From a virus, in the IMG/VR virus record IMGVR_UViG_3300037322_000390, positions 1-36,633 of that record: DNA of 36,633 nucleotides. The stretch is one strand, 5' to 3'. Below the pieces are notes generated by a model that was not told where the DNA came from, made no database searches, and was given only the letters and a program-made list of their open reading frames with translations. Each line of letters starts with the position of its first letter. Positions within the stretch are counted from its first letter, which is position 1. Below, piece after piece: positions 7,314 through 16,083 of the stretch. The position numbers and the translations under genes were made by a program.

Positions 7314-7976
7314 TTATTCCCCGATATGTTTTTTTAGGATGTTATTTAGATATTCAAATTGCTTTTGTGAATAGTCCGCTTTTTTTTTACAGGTTTCGAT
7401 TTCCCTTATATTCCCAAGAAAATTAACCCGTAATGAGCACAGTTTTTCATTAATTATTTCAATTTCCGGGTCTTTTTTAATTGGCTCCTCATTAATCTTC
7501 TTGTTGATATTGTCTATTTCTTCTTGGAACAGCAATTTTAATTCTAGAGTTTTTTTGTTTAAATCTTTTGATATTACCTCTAAGTATTTACCAATGTGAT
7601 CTAATGAACTGCCTGTTTTATCTTGAATAAAATCATGGTCAATCCTGTGAACATAATTACTGTAAATCGCATTTATCTGCGCTGTAAAATGTTTTTCCAG
7701 ATCATTAATTCTAGTCGTATTATCGCCAGTGCTTTGACTATAAGATTTAACGCTTTTTCCTACCATCTCTTGAAAATTGCAAAACGCCGTGCGAATAGCG
7801 CTATCTTCTTGTGAAAACATCGCTTTTAATCTGCGGTTCTCTAGTGATAGGTCGCTAACTTTTCTCTTTAGCTCTTGCACTTCTTGATTAATCCGATGGA
7901 GCAGATCCGTGCAATTTACAGACTCTTGAGACGGAATATTCTCGAATGCCTTTTGTATTTTATGTTTTTCATGCAT
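7314..7976 (-). CDS. Coiled-coil protein of the tail-fibre cluster
   Basis: A 220-residue, highly charged protein, nearly all helix. Leucine heptads are clear at about 25-55 (LLHRINQEVQELKRKVSDLS) and at about 130-215. It starts inside the end of the 7969-8307 gene and ends two bases before the 6157-7311 fibre gene. Coiled-coil proteins in this position act as fibre chaperones, connectors or rod segments. I cannot choose between these. No enzyme motif is visible. Confidence 0.65.
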   Translation of the reverse strand: MHEKHKIQKAFENIPSQESVNCTDLLHRINQEVQELKRKVSDLSLENRRLKAMFSQEDSAIRTAFCNFQEMVGKSVKSYSQSTGDNTTRINDLEKHFTAQINAIYSNYVHRIDHDFIQDKTGSSLDHIGKYLEVISKDLNKKTLELKLLFQEEIDNINKKINEEPIKKDPEIEIINEKLCSLRVNFLGNIREIETCKKKADYSQKQFEYLNNILKKHIGE

Positions 7977-8307
7977 ATAAAACCTCTAGATAGACTGACC
8001 CACTGGTTGGAGCTGTGACTTGTTTTACATAAAATTGCGTGCCAATTTCTAAAACATAGGAGTCATCTTTTCCTGGCACCAAATTGGCGGTAAAGTCAAA
8101 AAGCTTAAAAGATCCTGCCGGAATAAATAAGTTCCCATCAGCGTTTGAGCTGTCTATCGAAACGATAATATCGCCTTGTGTTTTGTTGGTTAAACACATA
8201 ATCCGACTATTTACACTTAAGGGGCCTCCAAGAGCCGCGTAAGTCCCGGAAATCGACCCAAAAGCTATAGACCTCAAGGTGTCGAACTTAACTTTTTTTG
8301 CTGACAT
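7969..8307 (-). CDS. Conserved small virion protein
   Basis: A 112-residue beta-rich protein with AGGAG before the ATG at 8307. The pattern LRSIAFGSISGTYAALGGPL, then R-I-M-C-x-T-N-x-T-x-G-D, then FIPAGSFKLFDFTAN and IGTQFYVKQ-x-TAP, is one I recognise from uncharacterised small proteins in the tail modules of many proteobacterial podoviruses. The exact function is not known to me. It overlaps the coiled-coil gene by eight bases. The 524 bases upstream hold the I-F-like repeats, so this gene may start a separate transcriptional unit or depend on read-through. Confidence 0.72.
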   Translation of the reverse strand: MSAKKVKFDTLRSIAFGSISGTYAALGGPLSVNSRIMCLTNKTQGDIIVSIDSSNADGNLFIPAGSFKLFDFTANLVPGKDDSYVLEIGTQFYVKQVTAPTSGSVYLEVLYA

Positions 8308-8570
8308 ATTTTCTCCTAGTTAATGATCCATGAGCTGTCACTTCTGGTTGTAAACAGGTTGTGAGCTCAACTTCTATCGTGAGGGCCGAAACATCTAGTT
8401 ATCGGGTCGCGCGCTGCAACTTGTGGACTTTGAACCCCATAAGCCTTAACCCCTTTGCACTGCATTGTAGACGAGGAGCGAGCCACTTTTCCCCCTGGAT
8501 TAAAGTTTTTTCTTTACAATACCACATCCTGAAAAAAACGTATATAAATTCATTTAGGTTGCATGTGATC

Positions 8571-8598
8571 TTGATTTTTGAGATTATGAGGTTATAAA
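8571..8598 (+). promoter_or_regulatory. Candidate promoter for the CRISPR-repeat RNA
   Basis: TTGATT (8571-8576), a 16-base spacer and TATAAA (8593-8598), pointing towards the repeats and against the surrounding genes. A transcript starting near 8605 would contain the degenerate repeat and all three I-F-like repeats in the orientation in which Cas6f reads them. Confidence 0.45.
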
Positions 8599-8602
8599 GG
8601 TG

Positions 8603-8630
8603 CTTATCTCTCGAACAGTAAGCATAGACC
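8603..8630 (+). repeat. Degenerate fourth I-F-like repeat
   Basis: Aligned without gaps to the 28-base repeat at 8632-8659, it matches at 19 of 28 positions, including ACAG, AAGC and TAGA near the 3' end. Its stem is not conserved, though TGCTTA/TAAGCA can form a different hairpin. It sits one base from the first good repeat, so there is no spacer. It may be a decayed copy or a coincidence. Confidence 0.35.
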
Positions 8631-8631
8631 G

Positions 8632-8758
8632 GTTAACTTCCGTACAGGAAGCTTAGAAATTGTGAGTCTTTATTTTTTTCACTTCCGCACAGGAAGCTTA
8701 GAAGTTAGAACATGTAGTTTTCAGCACATTTTTCACTTCCGCACAGGAAGCTTAGAGG
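8632..8758 (+). CRISPR. Three type I-F CRISPR-like repeats with short irregular spacers (RNA anti-CRISPR candidate)
   Basis: Repeats lie at 8632-8659, 8677-8704 and 8731-8758. The first matches the well-known type I-F repeat at 25 of 28 positions. Two of its three differences fall on the same base pair of the Cas6f hairpin (CTGCC/GGCAG becomes CTTCC/GGAAG), so pairing is kept. The loop is GTACA or GCACA (five bases, as in I-F). The first copy keeps the exact eight-base handle CTTAGAAA. Spacers are 17 and 26 bases, not the usual 32, and no cas gene is present. This fits solitary or clustered repeat mimics such as phage RNA-based anti-CRISPRs (Racr) better than an adaptive array. A decayed array is the alternative. 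Confidence 0.7.
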
Positions 8759-8791
8759 TTGCTTAGGAGTTGTTTTTTTTGTTGTTCAGGG

Positions 8792-8814
8792 TGTGGGGGA
8801 AGTAATCCCCCACA
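8792..8814. other. Strong hairpin after the repeat cluster
   Basis: TGTGGGGGA and TCCCCCACA pair perfectly (nine base pairs) around AGTAA. Neither strand has a T-run directly after the stem, so it is not a textbook terminator. T8 (8773-8780) lies upstream on the plus strand. It may cap the 3' end of the repeat RNA or mark the end of the upstream minus-strand transcript. Confidence 0.5.
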
Positions 8815-8831
8815 ATTTAACAGGAGCAAAT

Positions 8832-10733
8832 CTAATCCTCTCCATCCCATATCTCTAGTTGAGATTGAGCAGACTTAAAGAACTCTTCCACACTCCCGAA
8901 ACTTTTTTCAATGGTTTTTTCCAGCTTGGAGAAGTCGGCAGCCATGTTTTTAAAAGACCCCTGCGCAGCATTCTTCAAGATGTTTTTGTATGTTGTGCGA
9001 GTCGCTGGATTCGTCAGCAAATACCCTTGCGTCCAGTCCCGAATGGGCTTAACAGCAAAAAACGCTTTTTTCCCTGGAGCCTTAGAAAGAATTATTGGCG
9101 CTAATTGTCCCCATGCACCAAGATTTAGAGAGCCCCGGCCAGATTTTGCAAATTGCTCAGTGCCCTTTTTAGCGCGTTCTCCGTATTGTGCAATTTCACG
9201 CAAATCCTCGACGCCTTGCTTCCCAAGCTCTCTTTTGACCATTTGCCCTTGACTAGAATTTAAAAGCTTATTTATTTTTTTGGGGTCATAATTCCCGTCC
9301 ACACTCGCTTTGCTTAAAAGGCCTTCAACCTTTTTTAAAGCTGCATTTTGGCCAAAGAGTTCATTATAGGCCCTATGTGCTGCAACGACCTCTGGCGTTG
9401 TTTGAGCCTCTAATGTATTTCTAATTGACTCGTTTAAAAAAGCATAAGCTCTTGTGGCCGCCTCTTCGGAGCCAGTAAATTCAGGTTTTTTATAAACCCC
9501 TTTAACGTTTTCATTGTATTTTCTGGTTTGTGTTATTAGCTGTTCGGTTGTTGGATCTGCTGCGGATTGTGCAGGATTCAGCATTGCTTTCTCATCTTCT
9601 AAGATCTTTATGGCCACCTTATCTGAATTGCTTGGAGAGGGAGATTGAGCTTTAATCCTGGCAATCTCCAAATCGATATCTCGTCCAACTTGGTTCATCC
9701 CTATCGGAACATTATTCTGCTGGGCAGCCTGCTCTGCCCGAATTAAAGCCGCATCCTCAAGCACTTGCAGGTCAGCCCCCTGTGCTTTTTTTAAAGCGGA
9801 CGGCATATTCCCTTCTACGACCGCATCCACCGCCGAATCAATGCTCATCCCAAGTTCGTTTTCTAATGCAACCCTGCGCGACTCGTTAATTTTTGGGCTT
9901 TTCGGGATGGCTTTTTCTGTCATGTGCTCGTAAAAAGGGAGACCATGCTTGGCCGATATATCTTGTAGTCTTTGAGCGGCAGCATCCAAAATTCTTGGGG
10001 TTTTTTTAATAGAAGGAACTGCTCCGCCAACAACATCACCAATAATTCTTGATGCCGTTTCATTCGCCCCAAGCTCTTCTAATCCCGCGGTGGTTGCCGC
10101 CCCAGCGGCTCCCCCTAGAGTTGCTTTGCCCAGGCCTTTCCCTTTAGCTACCCCAATCAGCATAAACATCTGATTGATCGCTTTGCCTATTTTTGTTTTT
10201 GGATTAAGATCTAAGCCTTGTTTTTCAATAAAGTTTTCAAACATCTCTTGTGTCGGAATATAGTCGGCCTGTTCTCTAACTGTTTTTTCGTATTCGGCCC
10301 GATCGAATTTTTTCCCTGCCTTGTCATATGCGGCTTCTAGCTCATCCATATCTGTTAAAGCTTCGCCTGTCATTACGGCTTTAACAATATCTAATGGCCA
10401 TGTAAAAGCCTGGGCTACGCCTCTTGACGGCTGTAGAAGAATATCCCTTCCCAAATCCCACCATGTTGTGGCGTCTTTTTCTTTAGATTTGGAATATTCC
10501 CTCATATCAATTCCGACAATATCATCTTCATCGTCTGATGGGTTCTGTATCGATTCCTTTGGGGGCTCGCTTGTATTTTGAGATTGCTTCTCATTTAAAT
10601 ATTCTTCCAGATCAATTTCGACTGGATCCCACACGTCTTTTGAGGGGGACTTTTTTGCCTTTCTGTAATAAGCGTCTTTTTCAATCAGAGCAGGCTCCCA
10701 CCCGTCTTCATTTTCGTTTTGAATTGTACCCAT
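8832..10733 (-). CDS. Large internal virion protein (DNA ejection)
   Basis: A 633-residue protein. Residues 1-95 are charged and disordered, with repeated D-x-W-x-P/V-x-x-I-D elements. About 95-135 are amphipathic and aromatic. About 185-245 contain a glycine-rich hydrophobic stretch (IGVAKGKGLGKATLGGAAGA). The rest is helical and charged. Size, composition and place after the tail genes fit the ejection proteins of P22-like phages (gp16/gp20 group), which leave the virion to form a channel for DNA. It is coupled to the upstream gene through a TGATG overlap at 10731-10735. No lytic transglycosylase motif is visible, notable given a host that would have little peptidoglycan. Confidence 0.62.
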   Translation of the reverse strand: MGTIQNENEDGWEPALIEKDAYYRKAKKSPSKDVWDPVEIDLEEYLNEKQSQNTSEPPKESIQNPSDDEDDIVGIDMREYSKSKEKDATTWWDLGRDILLQPSRGVAQAFTWPLDIVKAVMTGEALTDMDELEAAYDKAGKKFDRAEYEKTVREQADYIPTQEMFENFIEKQGLDLNPKTKIGKAINQMFMLIGVAKGKGLGKATLGGAAGAATTAGLEELGANETASRIIGDVVGGAVPSIKKTPRILDAAAQRLQDISAKHGLPFYEHMTEKAIPKSPKINESRRVALENELGMSIDSAVDAVVEGNMPSALKKAQGADLQVLEDAALIRAEQAAQQNNVPIGMNQVGRDIDLEIARIKAQSPSPSNSDKVAIKILEDEKAMLNPAQSAADPTTEQLITQTRKYNENVKGVYKKPEFTGSEEAATRAYAFLNESIRNTLEAQTTPEVVAAHRAYNELFGQNAALKKVEGLLSKASVDGNYDPKKINKLLNSSQGQMVKRELGKQGVEDLREIAQYGERAKKGTEQFAKSGRGSLNLGAWGQLAPIILSKAPGKKAFFAVKPIRDWTQGYLLTNPATRTTYKNILKNAAQGSFKNMAADFSKLEKTIEKSFGSVEEFFKSAQSQLEIWDGED

Positions 10734-12139
10734 CAGTATTCTCCCCAGCCTTTTTCTTTTGCTTTTTCAATGTCAGCCTTTCGTACAGCGGAAAATCTCC
10801 CACCTTTTTGCATCAAAACTGTATCTTTAAATTTCCCTTCATTGTTTGACATTTCTGTTAAAAACTCAGAGGCTTCCACAACATCGTTTAATTTGGCTTC
10901 GAGGCCTTTTTTTATGACTGAAGATTTTTCATAGGCAATTTTTTCAATCTGAATCGAGTTTGCGTTTCCTGTATCATAATATCTCAATCCATCAGATAAA
11001 ATTTTGTCGTGCGCATGAGTATCTTCATTAACAAGCTCCATCTGTTTAAGTATTAATCTACGCCCGGCTTCACTTGTCATTAAAGTTGGTATCTGTTTTA
11101 TAAATGTTTTTGTTTCAAAGTTTGATACATTCCCGCCGAATTGAGATTTTGCGTCTTTCAAAAACTGTACAATATTTTTAGAGTACAACTCCACGTCAGC
11201 AGTAGCCAGCCCTGACATTTGAAACAAAGGCCTCAAAGCTCCCGTTTCAGGATCAACAGAGACAAACTTTTCAATTCCCGTTGGAAGATTTTTTCGGTCA
11301 TTTAAATTCTGTAGACTGTTAGTTAATATTTTTGAAGCCTCGTAAGTCTTTATGTTTTTTTTAGCCTCAGTTAAAGCCTTATAGTTTCCTTTTATGTTTT
11401 CGTTTCTTGTACTGTTACTTTCTTTTAATGTTTGCTGTCCTATCCCTTTTATGTCTGGCCATGTGGTTTCTTCGGGGGTCGGGATCGCACCCTTGCTTAC
11501 GGCCTCCATCTCTTCTGGAGAGACGACTTTCTTTTCCTCTTGAGTCAGATTGCCAACTAAAGGCGTGCCTCTTTCTTTAGTTTCAAATATCTTATCTGTA
11601 ATCTTTGTTTGAACTCCACGCCCTGAATTATTGTAAACATTCGCTTGATCTCTTGTCATCCCATACACATTCATTAAGTCTTGTATTCTCTCCTCTGTTT
11701 TCTCTGGGTCGTTCTCTAAAATGGATTTCTTAGCTTTATTTTTTTCGGATTCCGTTTTATATTTTTGCGTTTCTGTTTGCTGTTTTGCTGTTTCTAGCTT
11801 TTGGTGTGCAAGTTGAACATCTAGCTCTCCTTTGGCTTTTTTCGATGCCGTCTCATTCAAGCTTTTTTCTTTTTGGATAACCGTCTTTGACATCTCATTG
11901 AAGTTTTTCATCGCTTCAACACGCTTCGATGGGCTTATGTTTGAGTTTTGGATGCTAAAAAAATAGTCTTCTAAAGCATGCGCATTTCCTCGGTTGGCCT
12001 TATATTCCTCAGTGAGTTTTCCAATTTCAACTTGATCTTTTTTGTCTTTGTAATTTGCGCCCAATTTTGAGAAAAATTGTTCTACCCCCGTAGGCTCAGG
12101 CTTATCAACGGTTAAATTTACTTGCTGTAGAGATGGCAT
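10733..12139 (-). CDS. Helical internal virion protein
   Basis: A 468-residue protein, very rich in Lys, Glu and Gln, with long helices and probable coiled coil at about 80-150 (ETASKKAKGELDVQLAHQKL onwards). No membrane segment. It lies between two glycine-rich virion proteins and is joined to both by one-base stop/start overlaps. This three-gene set (12139-12783, 10733-12139, 8832-10733) resembles the P22 gp7/gp20/gp16 ejection set in order and character. Assignment rests on context, not on a recognised domain. Confidence 0.6.
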   Translation of the reverse strand: MPSLQQVNLTVDKPEPTGVEQFFSKLGANYKDKKDQVEIGKLTEEYKANRGNAHALEDYFFSIQNSNISPSKRVEAMKNFNEMSKTVIQKEKSLNETASKKAKGELDVQLAHQKLETAKQQTETQKYKTESEKNKAKKSILENDPEKTEERIQDLMNVYGMTRDQANVYNNSGRGVQTKITDKIFETKERGTPLVGNLTQEEKKVVSPEEMEAVSKGAIPTPEETTWPDIKGIGQQTLKESNSTRNENIKGNYKALTEAKKNIKTYEASKILTNSLQNLNDRKNLPTGIEKFVSVDPETGALRPLFQMSGLATADVELYSKNIVQFLKDAKSQFGGNVSNFETKTFIKQIPTLMTSEAGRRLILKQMELVNEDTHAHDKILSDGLRYYDTGNANSIQIEKIAYEKSSVIKKGLEAKLNDVVEASEFLTEMSNNEGKFKDTVLMQKGGRFSAVRKADIEKAKEKGWGEY

Positions 12140-12783
12140 TAGACTCCTCCTGTTCCAGGTTTCTTTTTGCTAAAATAGTCTTTCAGTTGTGTTATGGCCT
12201 CTGGTGGTATTGACTCTAGTACTTTGTCGATGTCAAATCCGGATTGGCTTCCCGCGCTTGTGTCATATGCAAAATTCTGTTGGCCTTGGAACTGATTAAC
12301 CGCTTGCCTTTTAGCGTTTTGCGCGTCTTTCTGTTGCCCATATTGGTATGATTTTCTTTGAGAATCAAGGCTCTCTTGTATGTCACGGGCCATTTTTGTT
12401 AAAGCATCCCCGGCGTATGAGCTGTTCATTAAGCCCTCTTTACGGAACTGGCCGGTTATATTTGGGGCCAGGTCTTCTTTATATTTCCGATATGCTGGGT
12501 TAGCAATCGTTTCATCGAATACCCGGTTGGCTGCTTCAGGATCATAGTTATAGAGATCGGCAAGCGGACCCTCCCCCTGTAACGCTTGGAATTGCTGGTT
12601 GTTTATCTCTTGTTGGTTTTTGTCCAGAGTCGATACTTTTCGGGCTCTTTTCTTTTTTCCACCAAATAGCCCACTAACGCCCCCAAATAAGCCGCCAAAA
12701 ATGGCCCCGGGAACCCCGGCTATAGATCCACCAGCGGAAGCGCCTGAAATTGCCCCGGATGCGGCGCCTGTATAATTTGACAT
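12139..12783 (-). CDS. Glycine-zipper virion protein, P22 gp7-like ejection protein
   Basis: A 214-residue protein. I chose ATG 12783 because AAGGAG sits eight bases upstream; a longer form to 12813 is possible. Residues 5-45 form a Gly/Ala-rich hydrophobic hairpin (GSIAGVPGAIFGGLFGG) followed by the basic stop GKKKRARK. The rest is a Gln-rich helical region. Small ejection proteins of this type insert into the cell envelope during infection. It is the first of three presumed ejection proteins. Confidence 0.65.
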   Translation of the reverse strand: MSNYTGAASGAISGASAGGSIAGVPGAIFGGLFGGVSGLFGGKKKRARKVSTLDKNQQEINNQQFQALQGEGPLADLYNYDPEAANRVFDETIANPAYRKYKEDLAPNITGQFRKEGLMNSSYAGDALTKMARDIQESLDSQRKSYQYGQQKDAQNAKRQAVNQFQGQQNFAYDTSAGSQSGFDIDKVLESIPPEAITQLKDYFSKKKPGTGGV

Positions 12784-12793
12784 TTTATCTCCT

Positions 12794-13069
12794 TTAAATA
12801 GCTGTCCAAACAACGGCCTGAGGGGTTGTTCGGGACGTTAAAATCCATGCTGTATTTGTGTCTTGTCTTATTGCCGTGTCTCCCAGCGAAAAGCCCTCGT
12901 TAATTTGAGCAGACGCGGGAGGATTTGAGCCATCTAAAACAAGAGTCTTTCTTTTTTCATTGATGGCGTTTGCAAAATCTGTATACATTTCATCGAGAAT
13001 CCGGGCTAAGTCCGGTGAAATGCTCGAAATTGCGCCACCAAAATTCTTTTTTAAAGGAATCGAAGTCAT
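12794..13069 (-). CDS. Small tail-region protein
   Basis: A 91-residue protein with GGAAGG upstream of its ATG and an ATGA overlap with the end of the 13066-15477 gene. The N-terminal half is helical (DLARILDEMYTDFANAINEK). The C-terminal half (SLGDTAIRQDTNTAWILTSR) is a small beta unit of the kind seen in phage fibre or head-fibre domains. Not recognised by name. A small tail or tail-needle-associated component is plausible from position. Confidence 0.6.
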   Translation of the reverse strand: MTSIPLKKNFGGAISSISPDLARILDEMYTDFANAINEKRKTLVLDGSNPPASAQINEGFSLGDTAIRQDTNTAWILTSRTTPQAVVWTAI

Positions 13070-15477
13070 ACGAGCCTTCCTATCGGTTGTAGGCCTAAAA
13101 CCATAGCGTGCACTTTGATTTGTGCGCCGGCCTGATTGTTTTTCATGCGGAATTGCAAAAATCTAGCCGTTTGGTTAATCCATATTTTAACCCATTTCTT
13201 AGATCCAACAAAGCCATCTAGGTTTGTGCAGTCCACAAGATATTTTTTTAGAGTTGTCGATGTTAAATCTATATCGTCTCGGATCATCTCAATCTCTAAA
13301 AATGCTTTTTGTAGATTACCCGAACCGTCAGTCAGCGAAGTTTCTGCGGTGCTGACATAAAAATATACCCACCCACATTTCACCTTTTTATCGGATGTTA
13401 CCCACGGATTAAGCTTTTTGGTTAGTGCCTCAAACGGTATCGTCTTAGAAGCAATCCCGCCAGAAGTATACGCGCTAAACGTGTTATTAACAATTTCCAC
13501 ATCGAAAGTTTGGTAGGGGGTCACTACCGAACTGATTGCTGCTTGCTTGTCAGAAAGCTGGGTCATCCCCCCCACCGCCTCAAATCCTATGTAGTCGCCA
13601 ACAGAGTAATTATTCCAGTCTGTCGTTACCCGAACATGATTTGTGCCAACTTTAGATATTGCTCTGATTTTTTGGGGATTATCTTCAGAGCCCGTCTCTC
13701 CAAGCTTCCAAATCTCGCCCTTGTGCCCTCCACCTATTGATATTGGCGACCCCTTGGTAAAGGGAAAAGAATTCCAGTTGCTGTATTTTGCTGCGAGGGA
13801 GTCCCAATTCGGGAACCCATTTGCGGCTGTTAAATCCGACCATAATATCGATATGTCTTGTCTAAAGTTACCCATGCACGATAAAGGGATTCGATAAATG
13901 GCATAATTATCTTCTTCAAAATTGATTGATAAAATCCTGTCGGACTCTGCAACCCCTATCTCGGAAGGCTTTATTACCCCTTGTGAGGGATATATAAGGT
14001 AAACATCTCTGTCTTGATCAACAAATCCAGAAAAACAACGATCAAAGTTCGCTGTGTCAATATTTTCAAAAGCAAAGTTGGGCAGCGTGTTGTCCATGCG
14101 CTCAACTTTATAGCCGTCACTGATGATTAATCCTTGTGGGCTGGCGGCTATCGTTCTGTTTAGATACGACAAAACAGAGAACGCCGCTGCCGACCCCCTG
14201 CTGACATCAATTTTTTCCAGAATAAATGGCGTCACATCATTGCCGGTGTATTTTAACATCCACGTAGACGACTCCGTAAAAAACAGGACATCATCTCGAT
14301 TAAAGGCAGCACCAAAAAACCACGTATTATCGGGAATATCTATGAAGCCGGCGCCCGTTGCGGTATTGTCAAAAACATCTACGTTGGCTCCTGTGCCAGA
14401 AATCCTGATTCTTCTGGGCTTTAGAACTCCGGCCTCAATTGTCTGGAATAAGACAAGGCGATCTCGAATATTAAACATCTGCCTGGCGTTTAATGTGCCT
14501 CCAGCAAAGGTTAAGGCATAATTTGCAATTGTCGTGCCATCATAAGCTTGGATTACGTCCCCTACAACACCATTGCAAAATAGCAGTCGCGGGGCGCTTG
14601 CATTATCCTCATAATTAACCCACGACCAAAAATCAGAGGCCCCCCCGTTATATGTTGTCGTGCTGATGTCCTCTAAAATGTCAGTGTTGGGGTTATATCG
14701 ATTAACGTAAGTCGTATCAGCAACAATCAATTGCCGGACATTGTTAGATGGGTAAAAATTCATGACCCCCATCACGGGAAGCCCTTGGTGATAGTCGTAT
14801 GAAACCGTTATTATCACGCCTAACACAATTGCAACATTGAAGTTTACGCTAACGGCTCCCGTTGTGTAGTCAATGGCTCCTGTCCCATCCCCAGTAAACC
14901 CCCCAACTCCATCATCGGTTAAGACTTGAGCCCCAGAGGTTATAACAACAGTCCCCCTCCTAACCGGGAGATTAGTCAGCGTGACAGGGCCGTAAGAAGC
15001 GCTTCCAGTCCCGATAGAAAAATTAGAATACACTAATGTTATTGTAGACAATGCAACGGGAGCAGCCGTGAAAGTTATCGAAACTGCTCCAGTGACATAA
15101 TTTACCGTTCCGGTTCCCGCACCAGTAAAAGCCCCTAAGCCATCGTCAACCATAACTTGAACAGGATTTGACCCGGTGATTGTTAGTGTCGTTGGCACTA
15201 TGGGTGGGATTATAGAGATTGTATAGGTCTTATTAACGCCGTCTATGTCTCCAGAAACGCTATACCCTAGAGCAATTTGATGTACCATCCGACTTTCTGT
15301 GGCTGTGGATTTCGCCCCGGTCGCAAACCCTGAGTAACCCCTCCTTTTTCTTGTTACGCCTCGGTCAACAAACCCATCCAAAAGCTCAACAAATGCATCA
15401 TCAGGCAAAAGCCAAGGCTGGACTTCAGCATCTAAACCCGTTTTGTATCGAGATATCGCAAAGGGCTGGTATGTCAT
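13066..15477 (-). CDS. Tail tube/stabilisation protein, P22 gp10-like beta-propeller
   Basis: An 803-residue protein. The N-terminal ~40 residues (SRYKTGLDAEVQPWLLPDDA...RKRRGYSGFA) look like the entry of podovirus tail-tube B/gp10 proteins. An insertion at about 75-225 holds two tandem copies of a small domain with the pattern DDG-x-G-x-FTG-x-GTG-x-x-x-YTTGAVS. From about 240 to 480 there are propeller-like blades (LIVADTTYVNRYNPN, VLFFTESSTWMLKYTGN). The C-terminal third is beta-rich. It should sit under the adaptor ring and close the tail. The duplicated insertion makes it longer than P22 gp10 (about 470 residues). Confidence 0.65.
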   Translation of the reverse strand: MTYQPFAISRYKTGLDAEVQPWLLPDDAFVELLDGFVDRGVTRKRRGYSGFATGAKSTATESRMVHQIALGYSVSGDIDGVNKTYTISIIPPIVPTTLTITGSNPVQVMVDDGLGAFTGAGTGTVNYVTGAVSITFTAAPVALSTITLVYSNFSIGTGSASYGPVTLTNLPVRRGTVVITSGAQVLTDDGVGGFTGDGTGAIDYTTGAVSVNFNVAIVLGVIITVSYDYHQGLPVMGVMNFYPSNNVRQLIVADTTYVNRYNPNTDILEDISTTTYNGGASDFWSWVNYEDNASAPRLLFCNGVVGDVIQAYDGTTIANYALTFAGGTLNARQMFNIRDRLVLFQTIEAGVLKPRRIRISGTGANVDVFDNTATGAGFIDIPDNTWFFGAAFNRDDVLFFTESSTWMLKYTGNDVTPFILEKIDVSRGSAAAFSVLSYLNRTIAASPQGLIISDGYKVERMDNTLPNFAFENIDTANFDRCFSGFVDQDRDVYLIYPSQGVIKPSEIGVAESDRILSINFEEDNYAIYRIPLSCMGNFRQDISILWSDLTAANGFPNWDSLAAKYSNWNSFPFTKGSPISIGGGHKGEIWKLGETGSEDNPQKIRAISKVGTNHVRVTTDWNNYSVGDYIGFEAVGGMTQLSDKQAAISSVVTPYQTFDVEIVNNTFSAYTSGGIASKTIPFEALTKKLNPWVTSDKKVKCGWVYFYVSTAETSLTDGSGNLQKAFLEIEMIRDDIDLTSTTLKKYLVDCTNLDGFVGSKKWVKIWINQTARFLQFRMKNNQAGAQIKVHAMVLGLQPIGRLV

Positions 15478-16076
15478 GTTGCACTCAAAATCATTATATT
15501 GATCATTTTCGCGTCTTTAGGGTCTCCTTTATCATTGATACATGTGATTTTCACAAAATTTGTAGATACGGAATTCCCATAGGTTGCGCTACCTTCAACG
15601 ATTAAATAACCCCGCTCACCAGCCCCACGCATGCCTATTCCAGACACAATATAATTATTATCTGGCATTGGAGTTGTAAAGGTAATGGTGTATTTGCCTA
15701 GAAAATCATGAACAACCGATGAAACATTAAACTGGCTCCTGATGACAGCACCACCACTCCCATCAAAATTAACCGCGGCACGAATTGGCATTGTTGGGGT
15801 TATCTGATATTCTTGCGCCTGGTCGTCCATATAATGTAAATGGACTCTTGAGGCCGATGTTTTTGCGTATAGCCGCCCAACAGCAGCCAAAACGCCAGTA
15901 GGGGCTTGTTCGGTTAAATGCACCAAATTGTGATATCCGTCATCTGCAGCAGCCGTCAGATTAAATTTGTGGTCAGCAGAGATCAAAGTTTGCAGACGAT
16001 TAAAATTAGATTGCGATTGTACCGGAAACAGCGACGGCGAATCACTGCTTAAAGGGATGTTTGCATTGTATGTCAT
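15474..16076 (-). CDS. Putative tail/head-fibre protein
   Basis: A 200-residue protein. The N-terminus (SLFPVQSQSNFNRLQTLISA) resembles virion-anchoring segments of phage fibres. A beta-rich C-terminal part has the FTTPMPDNNYIVSGIGMRGA pattern, typical of a small jelly-roll/knob in fibre and head-fibre proteins. An ATGA overlap joins it to the tail-tube gene downstream. Host-contact or decoration role likely, exact position in the virion unknown. Confidence 0.6.
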   Translation of the reverse strand: MTYNANIPLSSDSPSLFPVQSQSNFNRLQTLISADHKFNLTAAADDGYHNLVHLTEQAPTGVLAAVGRLYAKTSASRVHLHYMDDQAQEYQITPTMPIRAAVNFDGSGGAVIRSQFNVSSVVHDFLGKYTITFTTPMPDNNYIVSGIGMRGAGERGYLIVEGSATYGNSVSTNFVKITCINDKGDPKDAKMINIMILSAT

Positions 16077-16083
16077 GGTTTCC

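Larger units (their letters stand above)
8308..8831. other. Intergenic region interrupting the late operon
   Basis: The only long gap in the otherwise gap-free late operon. The left part (about 8340-8500) has no convincing open frame and is richer in GC than its surroundings. The middle holds a plus-strand promoter candidate (8571-8598), a degenerate repeat and three I-F CRISPR-like repeats. The right end has a strong hairpin (8792-8814). A plus-strand open frame at 8361-8597 lacks a ribosome binding site and is not called. Confidence 0.7.

Noticed and set aside
8400-8460. tRNA-like sequence on the minus strand (GGGGTTCAAAGTCC)
   Set aside because: Looks like a T-arm, but the stem does not pair and no acceptor or anticodon arms can be built.
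8361-8597. Plus-strand open frame before the repeats
   Set aside because: No ribosome binding site, implausible composition, and it runs against the operon through the promoter candidate.
8632-8758. Ordinary adaptive CRISPR array
   Set aside because: Spacers of 17 and 26 bases are irregular and too short for type I-F, and there are no cas genes. Kept as repeat mimics instead.
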